NCBI RefSeq assembly: GCF_023973825.1
Contig: NC_090122.1
Coordinates: forward strand, 1,110,130-1,174,129
From: Plasmodium brasilianum
Lineage: Eukaryota; Apicomplexa; Aconoidasida; Haemosporida; Plasmodiidae
Reading direction: 5' to 3'
DNA: 64,000 nt
The notes beneath the pieces are model-generated. The model did not search any database, was not told the DNA's origin, and worked only from the letters and a program-made list of their open reading frames with translations. Shown one piece after another: positions 32,896 to 44,486 of this stretch (the first letter of the stretch is position 1; each line of letters opens with the position of its first letter). The position numbers and the translations under genes were made by a program.

Positions 32896-33953
32896 GCAGT
32901 ATGAGCACAGTACTTTTAATTAATCCCGTGCGAATTAAAAGAAATAATAGAAAAAAAAAAAAAACGTTACTATGGTCATATAACTTAATTATGCACACAT
33001 AATAGAACTGCGTTTTTCGGAAAAAAAAATTAAATCATATTAAACTAATTCATCTCTTTTTTAATTATTTTGAATAGAAGGGAATTAAAAAAATAAAATA
33101 AAACAAATAACAATAAAAATAACAATAGTAGTGGTGGTAGTAGCAACAATAACAATATTTACAAGAACAACTCGCAAGTGGTTTGCTCATCTGTACATGT
33201 GGCACACATTAGTTCCAACTTTGGTAACACCATCACTTCAATATGAGGAAAAATAATGCATGCATCTAATCCTTGAATTAAGCGAAATGGGTATATTCGT
33301 TAAAACGTTTTATATATAAAAAAAAAAAAAAAAAAAAAAAAACAAAAAACATTTCTGTTTTGAGTAAACATACATATACTTTGTATTTTTATTGAATAAT
33401 GAAAATTTTTCCTGTCCCTTTTTTTCGTACTTGTGTTTTTTGCAATTAAGGCTAACGCACTTTTCATGTTTATGAGTCACATACCTTTCTTTTGTTATGC
33501 CCATTTTTTACTCATTAATATATATATGAATATATAGATGTACATACATAAACATATAGAATGTACATACATATACATATAAAGATATACATGCATATAC
33601 ATATATAGATATACATATGTACATGTTTATTAGCTTAATATTGTTCATTCTACGAGGTTGGAGCAACGAAAGGAAGCAAAAAAAAAAAAAAAAATAGCAT
33701 ATAATTAGGTATTGTGCAAAAAAAGCTAGCATATAAGGTGCGCAGTGGTATCTATCTATCTATCTATCTATATATCTATATATATATATATATATATTTA
33801 TATGTATGGGTACAAATGTGTATAAACACGAATGAGCATAAATTTTGTAAAAACATTACATGCATAGAAAAGCGTAAGCAGGATAACTGCCACGTATATT
33901 TGTTCCTTTGTGTATATAGTCTTCAATACAAATATCTATTCCCTTGTAAAAAA
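31292..33953. other. Spacer between phosphatase start and dUTPase stop, with coding-like islands
   Basis: Mostly AT-rich with TA runs (32820-32895). Three islands stand out by base composition: 32447-32500, 33120-33290 and 33385-33504. The minus strand reads SPLTKGKALREEQPGAS, VLPKLELMCATCTDEQTTCE and an ATG-started MGITKERYVTHKHEKC respectively. The plus strand of the middle island reads an Asn/Ser-rich frame. I could not join them with consistent splice phases. Confidence 0.45.
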
Positions 33954-34541
33954 TCAATTTTTCTTGTTAGACGTTGAACCAAAACCACCCTCACCTCTTG
34001 ATGTTTCGTCTAACTCATCCACTAATTCAAAAGAAAGGGGTTCTCCAGTAAAAGAAACTAACTGAACCAGCTTATCATTTTTTTTAATAACATATTCTTC
34101 ATTACTAGTATTATCTAAAGCAGCGATAATTTCACCTCTATATCCTGCATCTATTAAACCTATCGAGTTAGCTAATCTTAAAGGTGTCTTTGAAATACTA
34201 CTACGAGGAAATAGTAAAAAACTAGTGTTTACTATTTCTGGTATATTATTATTATTGTTTCCACTATTTTCATTTTTACTGCAATTATTGCAGTTACTGC
34301 TATTATTACAATTATTGCCATTATTGCTGTTACTGTTTTTATTGCATTTATAATAATAATTGTATTTATACTGTAAAGCTATTACTTTTATTCCTAGTTT
34401 AACAAATGTAGTTGCTTTCGGTTTAAGCACTTCATCCTTAATTACAAATAAATCTAGTCCGCTATCTCCTTCGTGATACGCCTTGTGATTTTTGTACATC
34501 TCCCTGACTTCATTGTTTATGCACATAATTTTTAGATGCAT
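33954..34541 (-). CDS. DUT: Deoxyuridine 5'-triphosphate nucleotidohydrolase (dUTPase)
   Basis: Single exon, 195 residues. The ATG at 34541 (MHLKIMCINNEVREMYKNHK) is preferred over an upstream GTG in the same frame. All five dUTPase motifs are present: EGDSGLDLF near residue 23, PRSSISK, GLIDAGYRGEIIAAL, KNDKLVQLV and RGEGGFGST at the C-terminus. The enzyme hydrolyses dUTP to dUMP and pyrophosphate, lowering dUTP and feeding dTMP synthesis; it acts as a homotrimer. Between motifs 1 and 2 there is an Asn/Cys/Ser-rich insertion of about 35 residues following NYYYKC. Plasmodium dUTPases carry an insertion at this place, which makes their pocket distinct from the human enzyme. Confidence 0.97.
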   Translation of the reverse strand: MHLKIMCINNEVREMYKNHKAYHEGDSGLDLFVIKDEVLKPKATTFVKLGIKVIALQYKYNYYYKCNKNSNSNNGNNCNNSSNCNNCSKNENSGNNNNNIPEIVNTSFLLFPRSSISKTPLRLANSIGLIDAGYRGEIIAALDNTSNEEYVIKKNDKLVQLVSFTGEPLSFELVDELDETSRGEGGFGSTSNKKN

Positions 34542-34861
34542 CTTTACGTTAGCACTCACGTTTGTACATTAATAAGCAGTGGGTTAAACAAGCGACACAA
34601 TACGGACGTACGTTACTATGCCTGTAACTGTATATACTACTCTATAAGCTGATACGTACGCTGATGTATATGTTGTTGTGTACGCAGCTGTGTACGCAGC
34701 TGTGTACGCAACTGTATATTTACTATGTACGTTATTGTGCGTATTAGTTTATGTACTGCCGAGAGTAAATTTCACTAAATTTTATGCAAATTTTTTCGTA
34801 TTCCTAATATACGGTTAGCCAAAAATAACGAAACCTGCACACGTTAATAATAAAACTTACA

Positions 34862-35653
34862 ATGTTTATTATGTACTTAAATGGACACACATATAAAAGT
34901 TATACTTAAACCTAAAAAAAAAAAAAATTTTGCGATGAAAAAATAAATGTTTTTTTTAATTTTTTATTTTGTGTAATTATAATTACTTTGTTATAGTATA
35001 TATAGGTTTAGAATTCAAGCTGATTTGTGGTATTTTTGATTTTTTCGCATTTTTTTGCTTATTTTTGCTCTTTTTTGCTATTTTTTTTTTTTTTACTTCC
35101 TTATTTTACTCCTTTATTTTACTTTTTTCTCTTCAAGTATATAATTTTTCCGCGCGAAATAAAAAAAAAAAGAAAATTTTTTTTTTTAAACAATTCTGTA
35201 TTTAAAATAAATTTATTTTTCATGCTCTCGTAGGAGACTGCTATATTAAATATGCATCTATAGATATTTTTAGGAGTTTTATAAATTTTAGCAATTTTAA
35301 AAAAAACATATTGTCGCTTGAGCATTTTATTACCAAGGTAAATCAATGCTCTGCAAGATTATTGAATGAGAGTGCAATTTTGTACTGTAGTTCATGATAT
35401 GAAAAGTTAATGTTCTTAAATTTCACACATAATTATTGTATTATATATATATATATATATATACATATATACGAATATATGTACAAAATATTGCAATCTC
35501 ATATTGTCTTAGCAAAAGCTATGACATTTTTATTTTTTGGATTCACTTCTGGTAAGACGCGTAATAATGATTAATATAACAAGCCGAGAAAAGTATAAAT
35601 CTCACTCGATAAAGAGAAGAGAATGCTTAAATATACTTTGGATTGAGGAATAA
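34862..35653 (+). CDS. Reconstructed four-exon protein of 104 aa, unknown function
   Basis: I assembled exons 34862-34898, 34997-35029, 35234-35381 and 35557-35653 with GT/AG borders and matching phases (1, 1, 2). Exon 1 begins MFIMYLNGHTYK; exon 2 adds IYIGLEFKLIC; exon 3 reads CYIKYASIDIFRSFINFSNF and LSLEHFITKVNQCSARLLNE; the last exon reads ITSREKYKSHSIKRRECLNI and ends WIEE before TAA. The internal exons have non-repetitive coding-like sequence and T-rich acceptors. Exon 1 and the exon 3 donor (GTACTG, with a better GTAAAT donor 46 bases earlier) are the weak points. It starts about 320 bases from the dUTPase ATG in the opposite direction, so they may share a promoter region. No family recognised. 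Confidence 0.5.
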
Positions 35654-37612
35654 AATATTGCTACATTTGTGAAGAATGCATTGCTATACTGAGGCGCGCT
35701 TATGCATACATACAATAATAAAATAACACATATATGTGTGTGCAAATGTGTATGAGTTTTCCCTTTTTATTGTATTTTTGGAATAAACGGAATAGACTAG
35801 GCAAGGGAAAAAAAAAGAAAAAAAAATAGTGAGCATTATAAAAGGATAAAAGAGGAAAGGCATGTTTTCCTTTTATTATTTTATTGTTATTCCATTTTAT
35901 TATTTTATTGTTATTCCATTTTATTATTTTATTATTATTCCATTTTATTATTTTATTATTATTCCATTTTATTATTTTATTATTATTCCATTTTATTATT
36001 TTATTATTATTCCATTTTATTATTTTGTTATTATTCCATTTTATTATTTTATTATTATTCCATTTTATTATTTTATTATTATTCCATTTTATTATTTTAT
36101 TATTATTCCATTTTATTATTTTGTTATTATTCCATTTTATTATTTTATTATTATTCCATTTTATTATTTTATTATTATTCTACTTTTTTATTTTATTATC
36201 TTTCTACTATTTTGTTTTATTATTTTTTCATGTTTCCCTGTTTTTCCATCTTGACATGATGAATTGTTTCGAAGTAGCGCATTATTAGGTTCATTATGAA
36301 AAGCAAAAACAAGGAATTGAATTATGATCCTTAAAACAACATAGTGATAATAAAATTCGAAACGATCATTACGTTTTTTTGTTTTTTTGTGCCAACTCTC
36401 CTTTTCATCTTAAGCTTGAACATCAAAGGTGACTATAATTCATGGGGGTTATAGTTGCATAACTTAAAAGTGGGTCTCCTCCCTTTTGTCGTTTCAATTT
36501 TCAAGCAGTTCTACCTAAATCTTTATTTATTTTTAGAGATGGCATTTGTTACTGGGCATGTATATGTATTTAAATATTAATTGATATGTGTATTTATATA
36601 TTAATTTATATGTGTATTTATATATTAATTTATATGTGTATTTGTATATGCACTTACAGATGTCTTTTTTTTTTTTTTTTTTTTTTTAAGAGCTACTTAA
36701 AGCTCCCTTTTTTCAGCATTGCCAAATAATAAAACGCAAAAGAAATGTTTCACATGTCTAATGGTGTATTTGAATTTATTTTTATAACACTTAATTTTTT
36801 TATGCATAATTTTCTTTTTTTTTTTCCCCATCTGCCCCATTAAAAGGGGCGAAAAAATGCAAAGGTTGGGAAACAATTCTATTGCATCCCTTTTAAAAAA
36901 TTAAGGAAAAGAAATGAGGAAAGAAAATGAGGAAAGAAAATGAGGAAGGAAAATGAGGAAAGAAAATGAGGAAAAAAAAATACATAAATGTTCTAAGCTA
37001 TCAATTAAAATATTGTTTTGATTAGAGGTATATTCTAATAATTTTTTTTTTCAATATAAAAGAAAAAATATGTACCAATTCACACTTTCACGTCGATATA
37101 TATAAAAAAAAAACAAAGAAACTAGTAGTCTACTTTGATATACTGACATGTGTAAGCCCTAAAGTGAATTTCAAAAAGGTTAGAAAGTTATTTCATGGGT
37201 ATAATGGGTTATATACGGATTTATTCCATCCATTAATTTATTCCATCCATTAATTTATTCGTTCATTCGTTAATTCGTTTATCCGTTCATTCATTTATTC
37301 GTTCATTCATTTATTCGTGCATTCGTTTATTCGTTCATTCATTTATTCGTTTATTCGTTTATTCGTTCATTCATTTATTCGTTTATTCATTTATTTTTTT
37401 TTTTTTTTTTTTTCCACGTGGGTACAAATAAAAATCGCTGGACGTTTTAATGAGACATACATATCCAGAAAATTGTACGTGTGTACATAAACATATATAA
37501 AGTATAAACGCAAAATGCTACATGTCTTTCCCATACATTTTTATGGGTCACTTTCAAGGCATATACAAAAATGTTAAAAAAATAATTGTAATTAATTTTA
37601 ACAGTTTACACA
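35654..37612. other. Spacer with coding-like island near 36400-36520
   Basis: Beyond the minisatellite, 36405-36515 has raised G+C and reads on the minus strand as ETTKGRRPTFKLCNYNPHEL before TAG, and on the plus strand as LNIKGDYNSWGL before TAG after a strong acceptor. A two-exon micro-ORF (MAFVTGH plus SYLKLPFFSIAK) can be drawn at 36540-36730. None is secure. TTCATTCATTTATTCGT repeats at 37220-37395. Confidence 0.4.
35862..36195. repeat. 24-bp minisatellite (CCATTTTATTATTTTATTAT)
   Basis: About 13 copies of a 24-base unit in the spacer downstream of the 104-aa gene. The unit length keeps two plus frames open (IPFYYFII, FHFIILLL) but nothing suggests translation. Confidence 0.9.
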
Positions 37613-37870
37613 ATGGTACAACTTTACACACATTTTTGGCTACATAAACTCTACAAAGTGGAGTTTAATGTAAATAATTTTGTACCTCAAAAAGAAGAAA
37701 AAAAAAAAAAAAAAAAGAATACCAACATGTACATATACATTTGTTTATGCATATTTGCTTATTTTTATTTTTACGAGAAAAAAAAAAAAAAAAAAAATTG
37801 TCTAATTAGCGATATGCAGATTGAGAGCAGCAGCAGTTCAAATTTTGTAGAACAACGTTTGCCTATTTAG
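37613..37870 (+). CDS. Candidate small gene, 58 aa if spliced
   Basis: ATG at 37613 opens a frame that is continuous to TAG at 37870 (85 codons), but its middle is A- and T-run sequence. Removing a GT/AG intron 37729-37809 joins MVQLYTHFWLHKLYKVEFNV, NNFVPQKEE and a Lys run to DMQIESSSSSNFVEQRLPI. The ends look coding while the removed part looks intronic. The minus strand is also partly open. No homology recognised. Confidence 0.3.
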   Translation: MVQLYTHFWLHKLYKVEFNVNNFVPQKEEKKKKKKNTNMYIYICLCIFAYFYFYEKKKKKKNCLISDMQIESSSSSNFVEQRLPI

Positions 37871-38702
37871 GAAATGAAAAATAAATTAAAATCCAAAGAA
37901 AAGAAGATAAAACAAAATGTGTTAAGTTATATTATACATATATATATTTCTACACATATATTTGTGCATATATTTATACGTATGTTCATAAATATGTACA
38001 TATTTGTACACACGTGCAAAATGGCTGTAGTCACATATTAACAATACAACCTCCTGGTTAGCTCCCTATGCCCATTTTTAGCTACTACCAATTTTTAATC
38101 AGTTCAACGAGAAATTTAAGCGATCAAAAAATATGAGACAAATTAAAATATAAAATAAAAAAAAAAAAATGTAAAGGAAATATAAGAGATATATAGAAGA
38201 CATATAAAACATATATATAAAAGATATAAAAGTAAAAAGAAAATTTTCCTAGCTTCATACATTTTTTTTTTTTTTTTTTTTAATTCTTCTATTTTGCCTT
38301 TTGGCTTACTAGCTAATTTTACCATTTGCCCCATTATTTTTTCTATTTTATTTTATTTTATTATTTTTTTTATTTCTTTTCCCTTTATTTCTTCTATTTT
38401 TTTAATTTTTTCTATTTTATTTTATTTTTTATTTTTTTTAATTCTTGCATATGTTATATTTTTGTAAATGTAAATATAAATTTCCTTTCTTGTAAAAAAA
38501 TTACATACCATTACAACGCCTATTTTTTTTTTTTTTTTTTTTTCCTGTTTATTTTATTTGTTTTTTCTTTATTTTTGCTTATTCCCCGCAATTGTTAAAC
38601 TCTGTTTTGTTTTCATTCTCCCCTTATCTATTTTGCATTTACAATTTTGCATTTTCCATATTTCACATTTTAATTAAAATATTTTCCTCCTATTTTATCA
38701 AA

Positions 38703-39076
38703 ATGAGATCTTGTTATTCTCACAAAGGAGTAAGTCCCGGAAAGCATCCTGCTCGATGCGCCAATTGCGACAAAATAGGTAATATATTCATTACTCACAT
38801 ACGTAGCAGCTTTGTGGAAGCACCACAGATTTACGGATACATTTATGTACAAATTTACATATATATATATATATATATATATACACATGCACGTATAAGT
38901 ATATGCCAATTTCCTCCCTGCAAATACATACCGATTTTCTTTTCGTAGGAAAAGAAGATATTCAGTCTGTAAATAACGGCATGTATTCTGACTGCACTCT
39001 ATGCGGTATTATTCATAAAGACCCACACAAGCAGACATTATATCCCTTACGACCAGATCAGTACAGAGATAATTAG
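38703..39076 (+). CDS. 67-aa protein with two CxxC pairs (zinc-ribbon-like)
   Basis: Two exons, 38703-38778 and 38949-39076, with a GTAATA donor and a CGTAG acceptor (phase 1). The product starts MRSCYSHKGVSPGKHPARCA and ends TLYPLRPDQYRDN. Cys19/Cys22 (CANC) and Cys41/Cys44 (CTLC) are spaced like a four-cysteine zinc ribbon or knuckle. High G+C relative to flanks and clean splice sites support a real gene. No membrane segment or signal peptide. I do not recognise the family; a small RNA-processing or ribosome-linked zinc protein is possible but unproven. Confidence 0.7.
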
Positions 39077-40358
39077 AGAGTAGCTAGATGCAAATTTAAT
39101 TCGTACGCTTGTATTGTATGAACTAATCAGGATATTTTCAAAAGTCGTGTAAATATTTTTGTTAAACAAATAGACGCATAACAGATGTGTGAGCATGTTT
39201 TCAAGCGTGGACGGTAAAAAAAAAAAAAAAAAAAACTTCCATCTTTCCAACTACTCATTGTCGCATTTCATATTTGTAATTACATTTTAAATTGCTTGTG
39301 GAAATGCTTTCCTTAAATATTTAAAATGTTAAGTTAAAATGTTTCGTTAAAAGGCGAGTAAAACATTTCACTTAATCATTTGTGTTGTAAAAATTATTAC
39401 AGTGCTGCAAGGGATACATCCTTAAAAATCTTTCACACATTAAATTTTTTTCTGTGCCATTGCTTCCTGTGCTTGGGGCATATACATATATGTGCACACG
39501 TACATACATATGTAATACCATTTTAACCGCAAAAGTAATGTTTTAAAATGTGCGGTTTTACTACATACAAGTATTTTTAATCGGCTCTGTGTGGCTATTA
39601 TTTTGTTTTTTTTAAGTAGCTCCCAAAATTTTTATTTTTTCTTTCATTTTAACGTTCACTCTAACGTTTATTTTTTCCTTATTTTCACCCATATTTTTTC
39701 CAATATATTTTCCCTATTTTTTCCCATACTTATCCCTTATTTTAGTCCATATTTTTTACTTATTTTTACCCTTTTTTTTTTTTTCTTGTTTTTTCTTGTT
39801 TTTTCCCTTCTTTTTCCCGAATTTATATGTCGAAAAGCGTGCTATGCTTTCAAAAAATAAAAGCAAAAAAATTACGTCTATTTGTCTACATAATTAAATG
39901 TAAAATTTACAACTATAACTGCATAACTGCATCCTTTTACTTAAACAGAAAAATACAATTTACATACGTTCCTCACCTGTTGTACTTTTAAAAAAAAATA
40001 TTCTGTCTTCTACACATTTGTGTAGGGATTTATTCCTTTCCATTTGAACTTTTTCAACATCTTCATTTTTAATTTTTTCATATTTAAAAATAAAATAAAA
40101 TAAATGGATCAAATAAAACATATAACAATATATTTAGATTTTACAAAAAAAAAAAAAAAAAAAAAAAGTTCCTTAACTGTCTTTGTGTAACATTATGCTT
40201 AATAAAATATTCTCTTTTTTATATCTCCACATGCACTGCTCGATGCATATAGCTTCGTGATAAAAGGACTTTTAAATTTTGAAAAAATAATCCTTTTCGA
40301 AGCCCATTTTTAAAGAATATATGAATAGCACATTTATTCGTATGCACATGTTCATATG
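39077..40358. other. Convergent spacer, no gene seen
   Basis: Sits between the convergent 67-aa gene and the tRNA methyltransferase. T-rich and A-rich runs at 39600-39800 and 40145-40170. Nothing coding beyond short random frames. Confidence 0.6.
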
Positions 40359-41282
40359 CTAAATTTTTTTTGCAACCAAGAAATACATGGTCTGGTTGTT
40401 TTTTTTTACTCGCTTTGATTCTTCTGAACTCTGATGTATTAACTTTATACAAATATCATTTTTATACTCTTCTGTGGAGAGTAGTTTAAAATATGGGTAT
40501 TTACTAAAGCATAATTTTGTCCATAAATATAAAGTAAAAACATCAGTAATAAAATAGATCATTCCATTTTTTTGTAACAAATGATGATATAATGATAAGT
40601 TTTCTATAGTTATTATTCTTCTTCTCCAGTTTTGTTTTTTAAAATGAGGATCAGGAAAACAAAAAAAAATTTTTTCTATTTGATTTTTTTTAATATAATT
40701 TGGTAAAAATTTCATAGCATTTGTACGAATAACAGATATGTTATTATAATTAGGAAAATAATTTTTTCTATATGAGTTTATCTTTTCCCCTACATAATTC
40801 GTTACCTTATCTCTTATTTCTAGCCCTAATATTAATTTATTATTAAATGTGCTACTTAACGCAAATAATAAACCTCCATATCCACAACCTACGTCCAAAA
40901 TAGCTATGTCATGGGTGTTCACCTGACTCGGCAATAATATTTTTTCGTATGTTATTGGGTATATATTTGTATTTAGATAGAGATTATTCAAAGGTTTCGT
41001 ACCTTCGTTAATTTCGTCACTTCGTTGAATGTTATTCTGTTCACCATCCTGATCAGCAATCTGCTGATTAATCTGACCTTTCTGACCACGAGTCATCTCC
41101 TTTTTTTTTTCTCCGTCCATTTTCTCAGCTGGTCCTTCCGGGTCAGGGAAATAATGCGGGTAATGTAAATGCCAGTTCACATATCTATAATTGACGGGGT
41201 ATTTTATGTAACTATCCGAAAGAGGGTTACAATGTGCCCTTTGGCGGTAAAACTTTTTACAGGGCATTTTATGCTTTTTCAT
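40359..41282 (-). CDS. TRM8: tRNA (guanine-N(7)-)-methyltransferase
   Basis: Single exon of 307 residues, ATG at 41282 (MKKHKMPCKKFYRQRAHCNP). The N-terminus RQRAHCNPLSD and HYFPDP match the conserved start of the Trm8/METTL1/TrmB family. The S-adenosylmethionine motif DVGCGYGG is at about residues 130-137, and the family signature CFPDPHFKKQNWRRR at about 208-222. The enzyme makes m7G46 in tRNA variable loops; in other eukaryotes it works with a WD-repeat partner (Trm82/WDR4), which is not in this window. A charged low-complexity insertion of about 50 residues (KMDGEKKKEMTRGQKGQ) lies after the N-terminal motif. Length otherwise agrees with the family. Confidence 0.95.
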   Translation of the reverse strand: MKKHKMPCKKFYRQRAHCNPLSDSYIKYPVNYRYVNWHLHYPHYFPDPEGPAEKMDGEKKKEMTRGQKGQINQQIADQDGEQNNIQRSDEINEGTKPLNNLYLNTNIYPITYEKILLPSQVNTHDIAILDVGCGYGGLLFALSSTFNNKLILGLEIRDKVTNYVGEKINSYRKNYFPNYNNISVIRTNAMKFLPNYIKKNQIEKIFFCFPDPHFKKQNWRRRIITIENLSLYHHLLQKNGMIYFITDVFTLYLWTKLCFSKYPYFKLLSTEEYKNDICIKLIHQSSEESKRVKKNNQTMYFLVAKKI

Positions 41283-41392
41283 TTTTTCCCACTTACGTGA
41301 ACTTTGTATTTATGTTAACTTGTTAATTTTTTTGTATTTTTGTTAACTTGTTAATTTTTTTATATTTTTTCTGACTCGTTCATTTTTTCTTT

Positions 41393-41429
<37 letters not shown>

Positions 41430-42826
41430 CCTTAAGAAGATAGCTTTAAGAACAACTCTTTATTATGAAGTTATCACAGATTTCTTTATTTTTTTTTCAC
41501 ATGCAAAATGTAGGGTATTATACTACTTTTAGCATTAAAAATATTTAATCTGTGTACATAATCGTCCTTTTTTAAGTAAGCACATTTGCGCCATTTAACT
41601 TGGACGTAATAAAACTGTCATGTGCACGTTAGTAAAAATATATAGAAGTGTATATATGCATGTGTATGTATACATATGTTTGTTTATCTATGTGCATGTT
41701 TGTATATGCATATAGAGAGAGCTGAGATCTCTCACCAAGCGGCGTTATTAAAAATTCGTTAAAAGGATACTATAACAATTTCGTTAACTTAAAATAAAAT
41801 AATAATATAAATTTTTATATACATATAAAACAACATAATAATAAAGTGCATAATAATAAAATGAAGTGAATAATGTAACCTAAATTTAAGAGTACAGGAG
41901 ATTCCAGGTTAATATCTCAGGGGGACTAAACAAAATAATATTCTTTACTTAAAAATAATAAAAAAAAAGGAGGCCTCAAGTTTTATAATCCTATATCGGT
42001 TAATTGTACTATATTTGTTTAAAATATAGCAGAGAAAACAGAACTAAACAAAATATGGAAAAATAAATTAAAACAAATTATGCAAAACAAAGCAAATGGC
42101 AAAACAAAACAAAACAAAACAAATGATGGCAAAACAAAACAAATAATGGCAAAACAAAACAAATAATGGCAAAACAAAACAAATAATGGCAAAACAAAAC
42201 AAATAATGGCAAAACAAAACAAATAATGGCAAAACAAAACAAATAATGGCAAAACAAAATAAATCATATATATATGTGACAAAATATAAACAAACAAAAT
42301 ATATCAAGGCACGGAGAAGATTAATTTGACGACATGAAATACGCTGAACGGTATGCCAAATATATGTAATAACAACAATAAATATGAATGTGCATGTTTT
42401 GAATACTGAGAAAAAACTTCAATAAATTTTATTTGGTTTAATACTCATTTAGTGGAAATCAATGAATTGTGCAAATATGTAATTAAAAATCTCATCATTA
42501 AATATGTTAACCATTAATTATCTTATATATAATAGCCTCTTAATGTTCATTTATTTTTGTATTGTCAAAAGTATTTATGGAATGCATATCATTGCATTAT
42601 AAGTGCTTATGTTTAGCACATATATGTATCAAGCTACAGACAGGGGAACAACATATTTCTCCCTTCCCCACCACCAAATTGCATTTTGTAACTGAAGTGA
42701 TATATATATATATATTAATACTTGTTCATTTGAATTATAAACTTTGTATTTTTAATTTTTTTTCCCCCACGTGCGTAAGGATATTAAACGTATAATTCTT
42801 TTTTCTCTTATAGCATATTATAAATA
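41283..42826. other. Divergent promoter spacer with 20-bp repeat
   Basis: Lies between two divergently transcribed genes, so it should contain both promoters. Long T run at 41398-41429, TA-rich stretches, and the array at 42095-42265. No gene seen. Confidence 0.6.
42095..42265. repeat. 20-bp repeat (AAATAATGGCAAAACAAAAC)
   Basis: Eight near-identical tandem copies upstream of the 42827 gene. Confidence 0.9.
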
Positions 42827-43729
42827 ATGTGGAAAAAGATATTCCAAATTTTTGTATTTTTCATTTTTTTCAATGGCATTTCACTCATATTGTGTAGAAA
42901 AATATGCAACGTTGTACAGTTTGGGTCCTACACATTATCATTAAACAAAGAAAATAAAAAATATTTCAAATATGAAGTAAGCTGACTATAAGTAAAAATG
43001 AAAAGTTTTACATAGAAAAAAACTAATATTGCTTACATATATTTTTTTTTTATCTCAAATTTTTTTTTTTTTTTCCGCCTAGGTAGTTGGCATAATAGAC
43101 CCTTTTGACAGAAACAAAATATTGTGGAGTAGAAAAAAAAGAAACAGAAAATTCGATTTGAATCCTTTTAAAAATATATATGATCGTTTTTTTTGCAATA
43201 TTAATGATTATGTTTATGTAACAAATAGGGATCAGTTCATTTTTCGTATCTTTCACATAAATCTAAAGGTATATTTTTGTGCATGATGAGTGTGTACCAA
43301 GAGTATCATGCGTACGATACTTGTCCTGCACACACATACGTATACTCCTCCCTTATGCATACACCCACATAACATAGCTTATTAGTGTACCAAATTAAGG
43401 CAAAAGCTTCTCGACATTTAAAAGAAAAAGTGAATGACGCTATTTGATATTATATGAAGTTACGAGTAAAACAGCTATGAATGATTTGTTATCGATAATT
43501 TAATTCTCTTTATTTCTCTGATTTTTCTTTTCTTATCATATCTTTTCATATAATATCTTATCTCTTTTTTTTTTTTTTTTTTTGCCGTTTTTAGAACACT
43601 ATTAAATATATGTTAAAGTATAAAATTATACGCGGTAAAATGAAGGGCGGAAAAAACGGCGAAAATACCATTTTGTGCTTAAAAGAAACGAGCAAATTGT
43701 ATCGATTCTTGAACAACATTAACATTTAG
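42827..43729 (+). CDS. Three-exon signal-peptide protein, possibly organellar, 156 aa
   Basis: Exons 42827-42976, 43083-43268 and 43595-43729, all phase 0 with GT/AG borders. The N-terminus (MWKKIFQIFVFFIFFNGISL) is a clear signal-peptide-like hydrophobic stretch. The rest is basic: YEVVGIIDPFDRNKIL, WSRKKRNRKFDLNPFKN, then YKIIRGKMKGGKN near the C-terminus. A signal peptide followed by a short, Lys/Arg/Asn-rich protein is what apicoplast-targeted proteins look like in Plasmodium, and the basic composition would suit an organellar ribosomal protein, but I could not match it to a specific family. Confidence 0.7.
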
Positions 43730-44486
43730 ACCAAAGGAGGTGGAGTAAAAGAATAATTAGAATTGGTATGCAAATTCAAACGCAAATACAAATATTATAT
43801 GAAAAAGGTGTAGTATAGAAGAAAATGCAAAATTCATAGTATAAAAGGATATAATTGTATCACCTCTACTTTAGATAATTGTGCACATTCACCTGTTCTG
43901 TTTTTGTGTACATTTTTTAGTTAACCCCTTGTTTCGTCTCGTTTCATTTCTTTACGTTTCGTTTTGTTTTTCCCATTTTTAGTATGCTATGGCATACCAT
44001 AGTACTATATATTATTTTGTTACCTTCTTTATTTACAACACGCATAAGCTTGTGCAAAACGAAAAAAAATAAAAAAAATAAACACTAAGAATATTTTTTT
44101 TTTTTTTTTATGTAAGGATTAAATAACCCATTATTGCAAGTTTGAAAGTTTTGTTTCATTGCGAAAGAAAAGATACACATCCATTTTTATTTTGTTTCGT
44201 TTTGTTTTATCATGATTTATTTTATTTATTTTTTTTATTTATTTATTTTATTTATTTATTTATTTTTTTTATTTATTTTTTTTATTTATTTATTTTTTGT
44301 TTTATTTATTTATTTTATTTTATTTTTTTTTTTTTTTTATTTTATTCTTTCTGTTTTGTTTTATTTTGTTTTGCTTTTTTTGTTTTGTTTTATTCTGTTA
44401 ATACTTCCAAGTTAGTGTGCTTTAAAATAGAACAAATAAGGGGAAAAAGAAGTTATAGTATTATGTGTGTTACTAATTAACAAAAA

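Noticed and set aside
35862..36288. Plus-strand hydrophobic frames IPFYYFII and FHFIILLL
   Set aside because: 24-bp minisatellite; no start context or conserved part.
43050..43256. Minus-strand ORF of 68 codons
   Set aside because: Shadow of exon 2 of the plus-strand secreted protein, which has matching splice sites.
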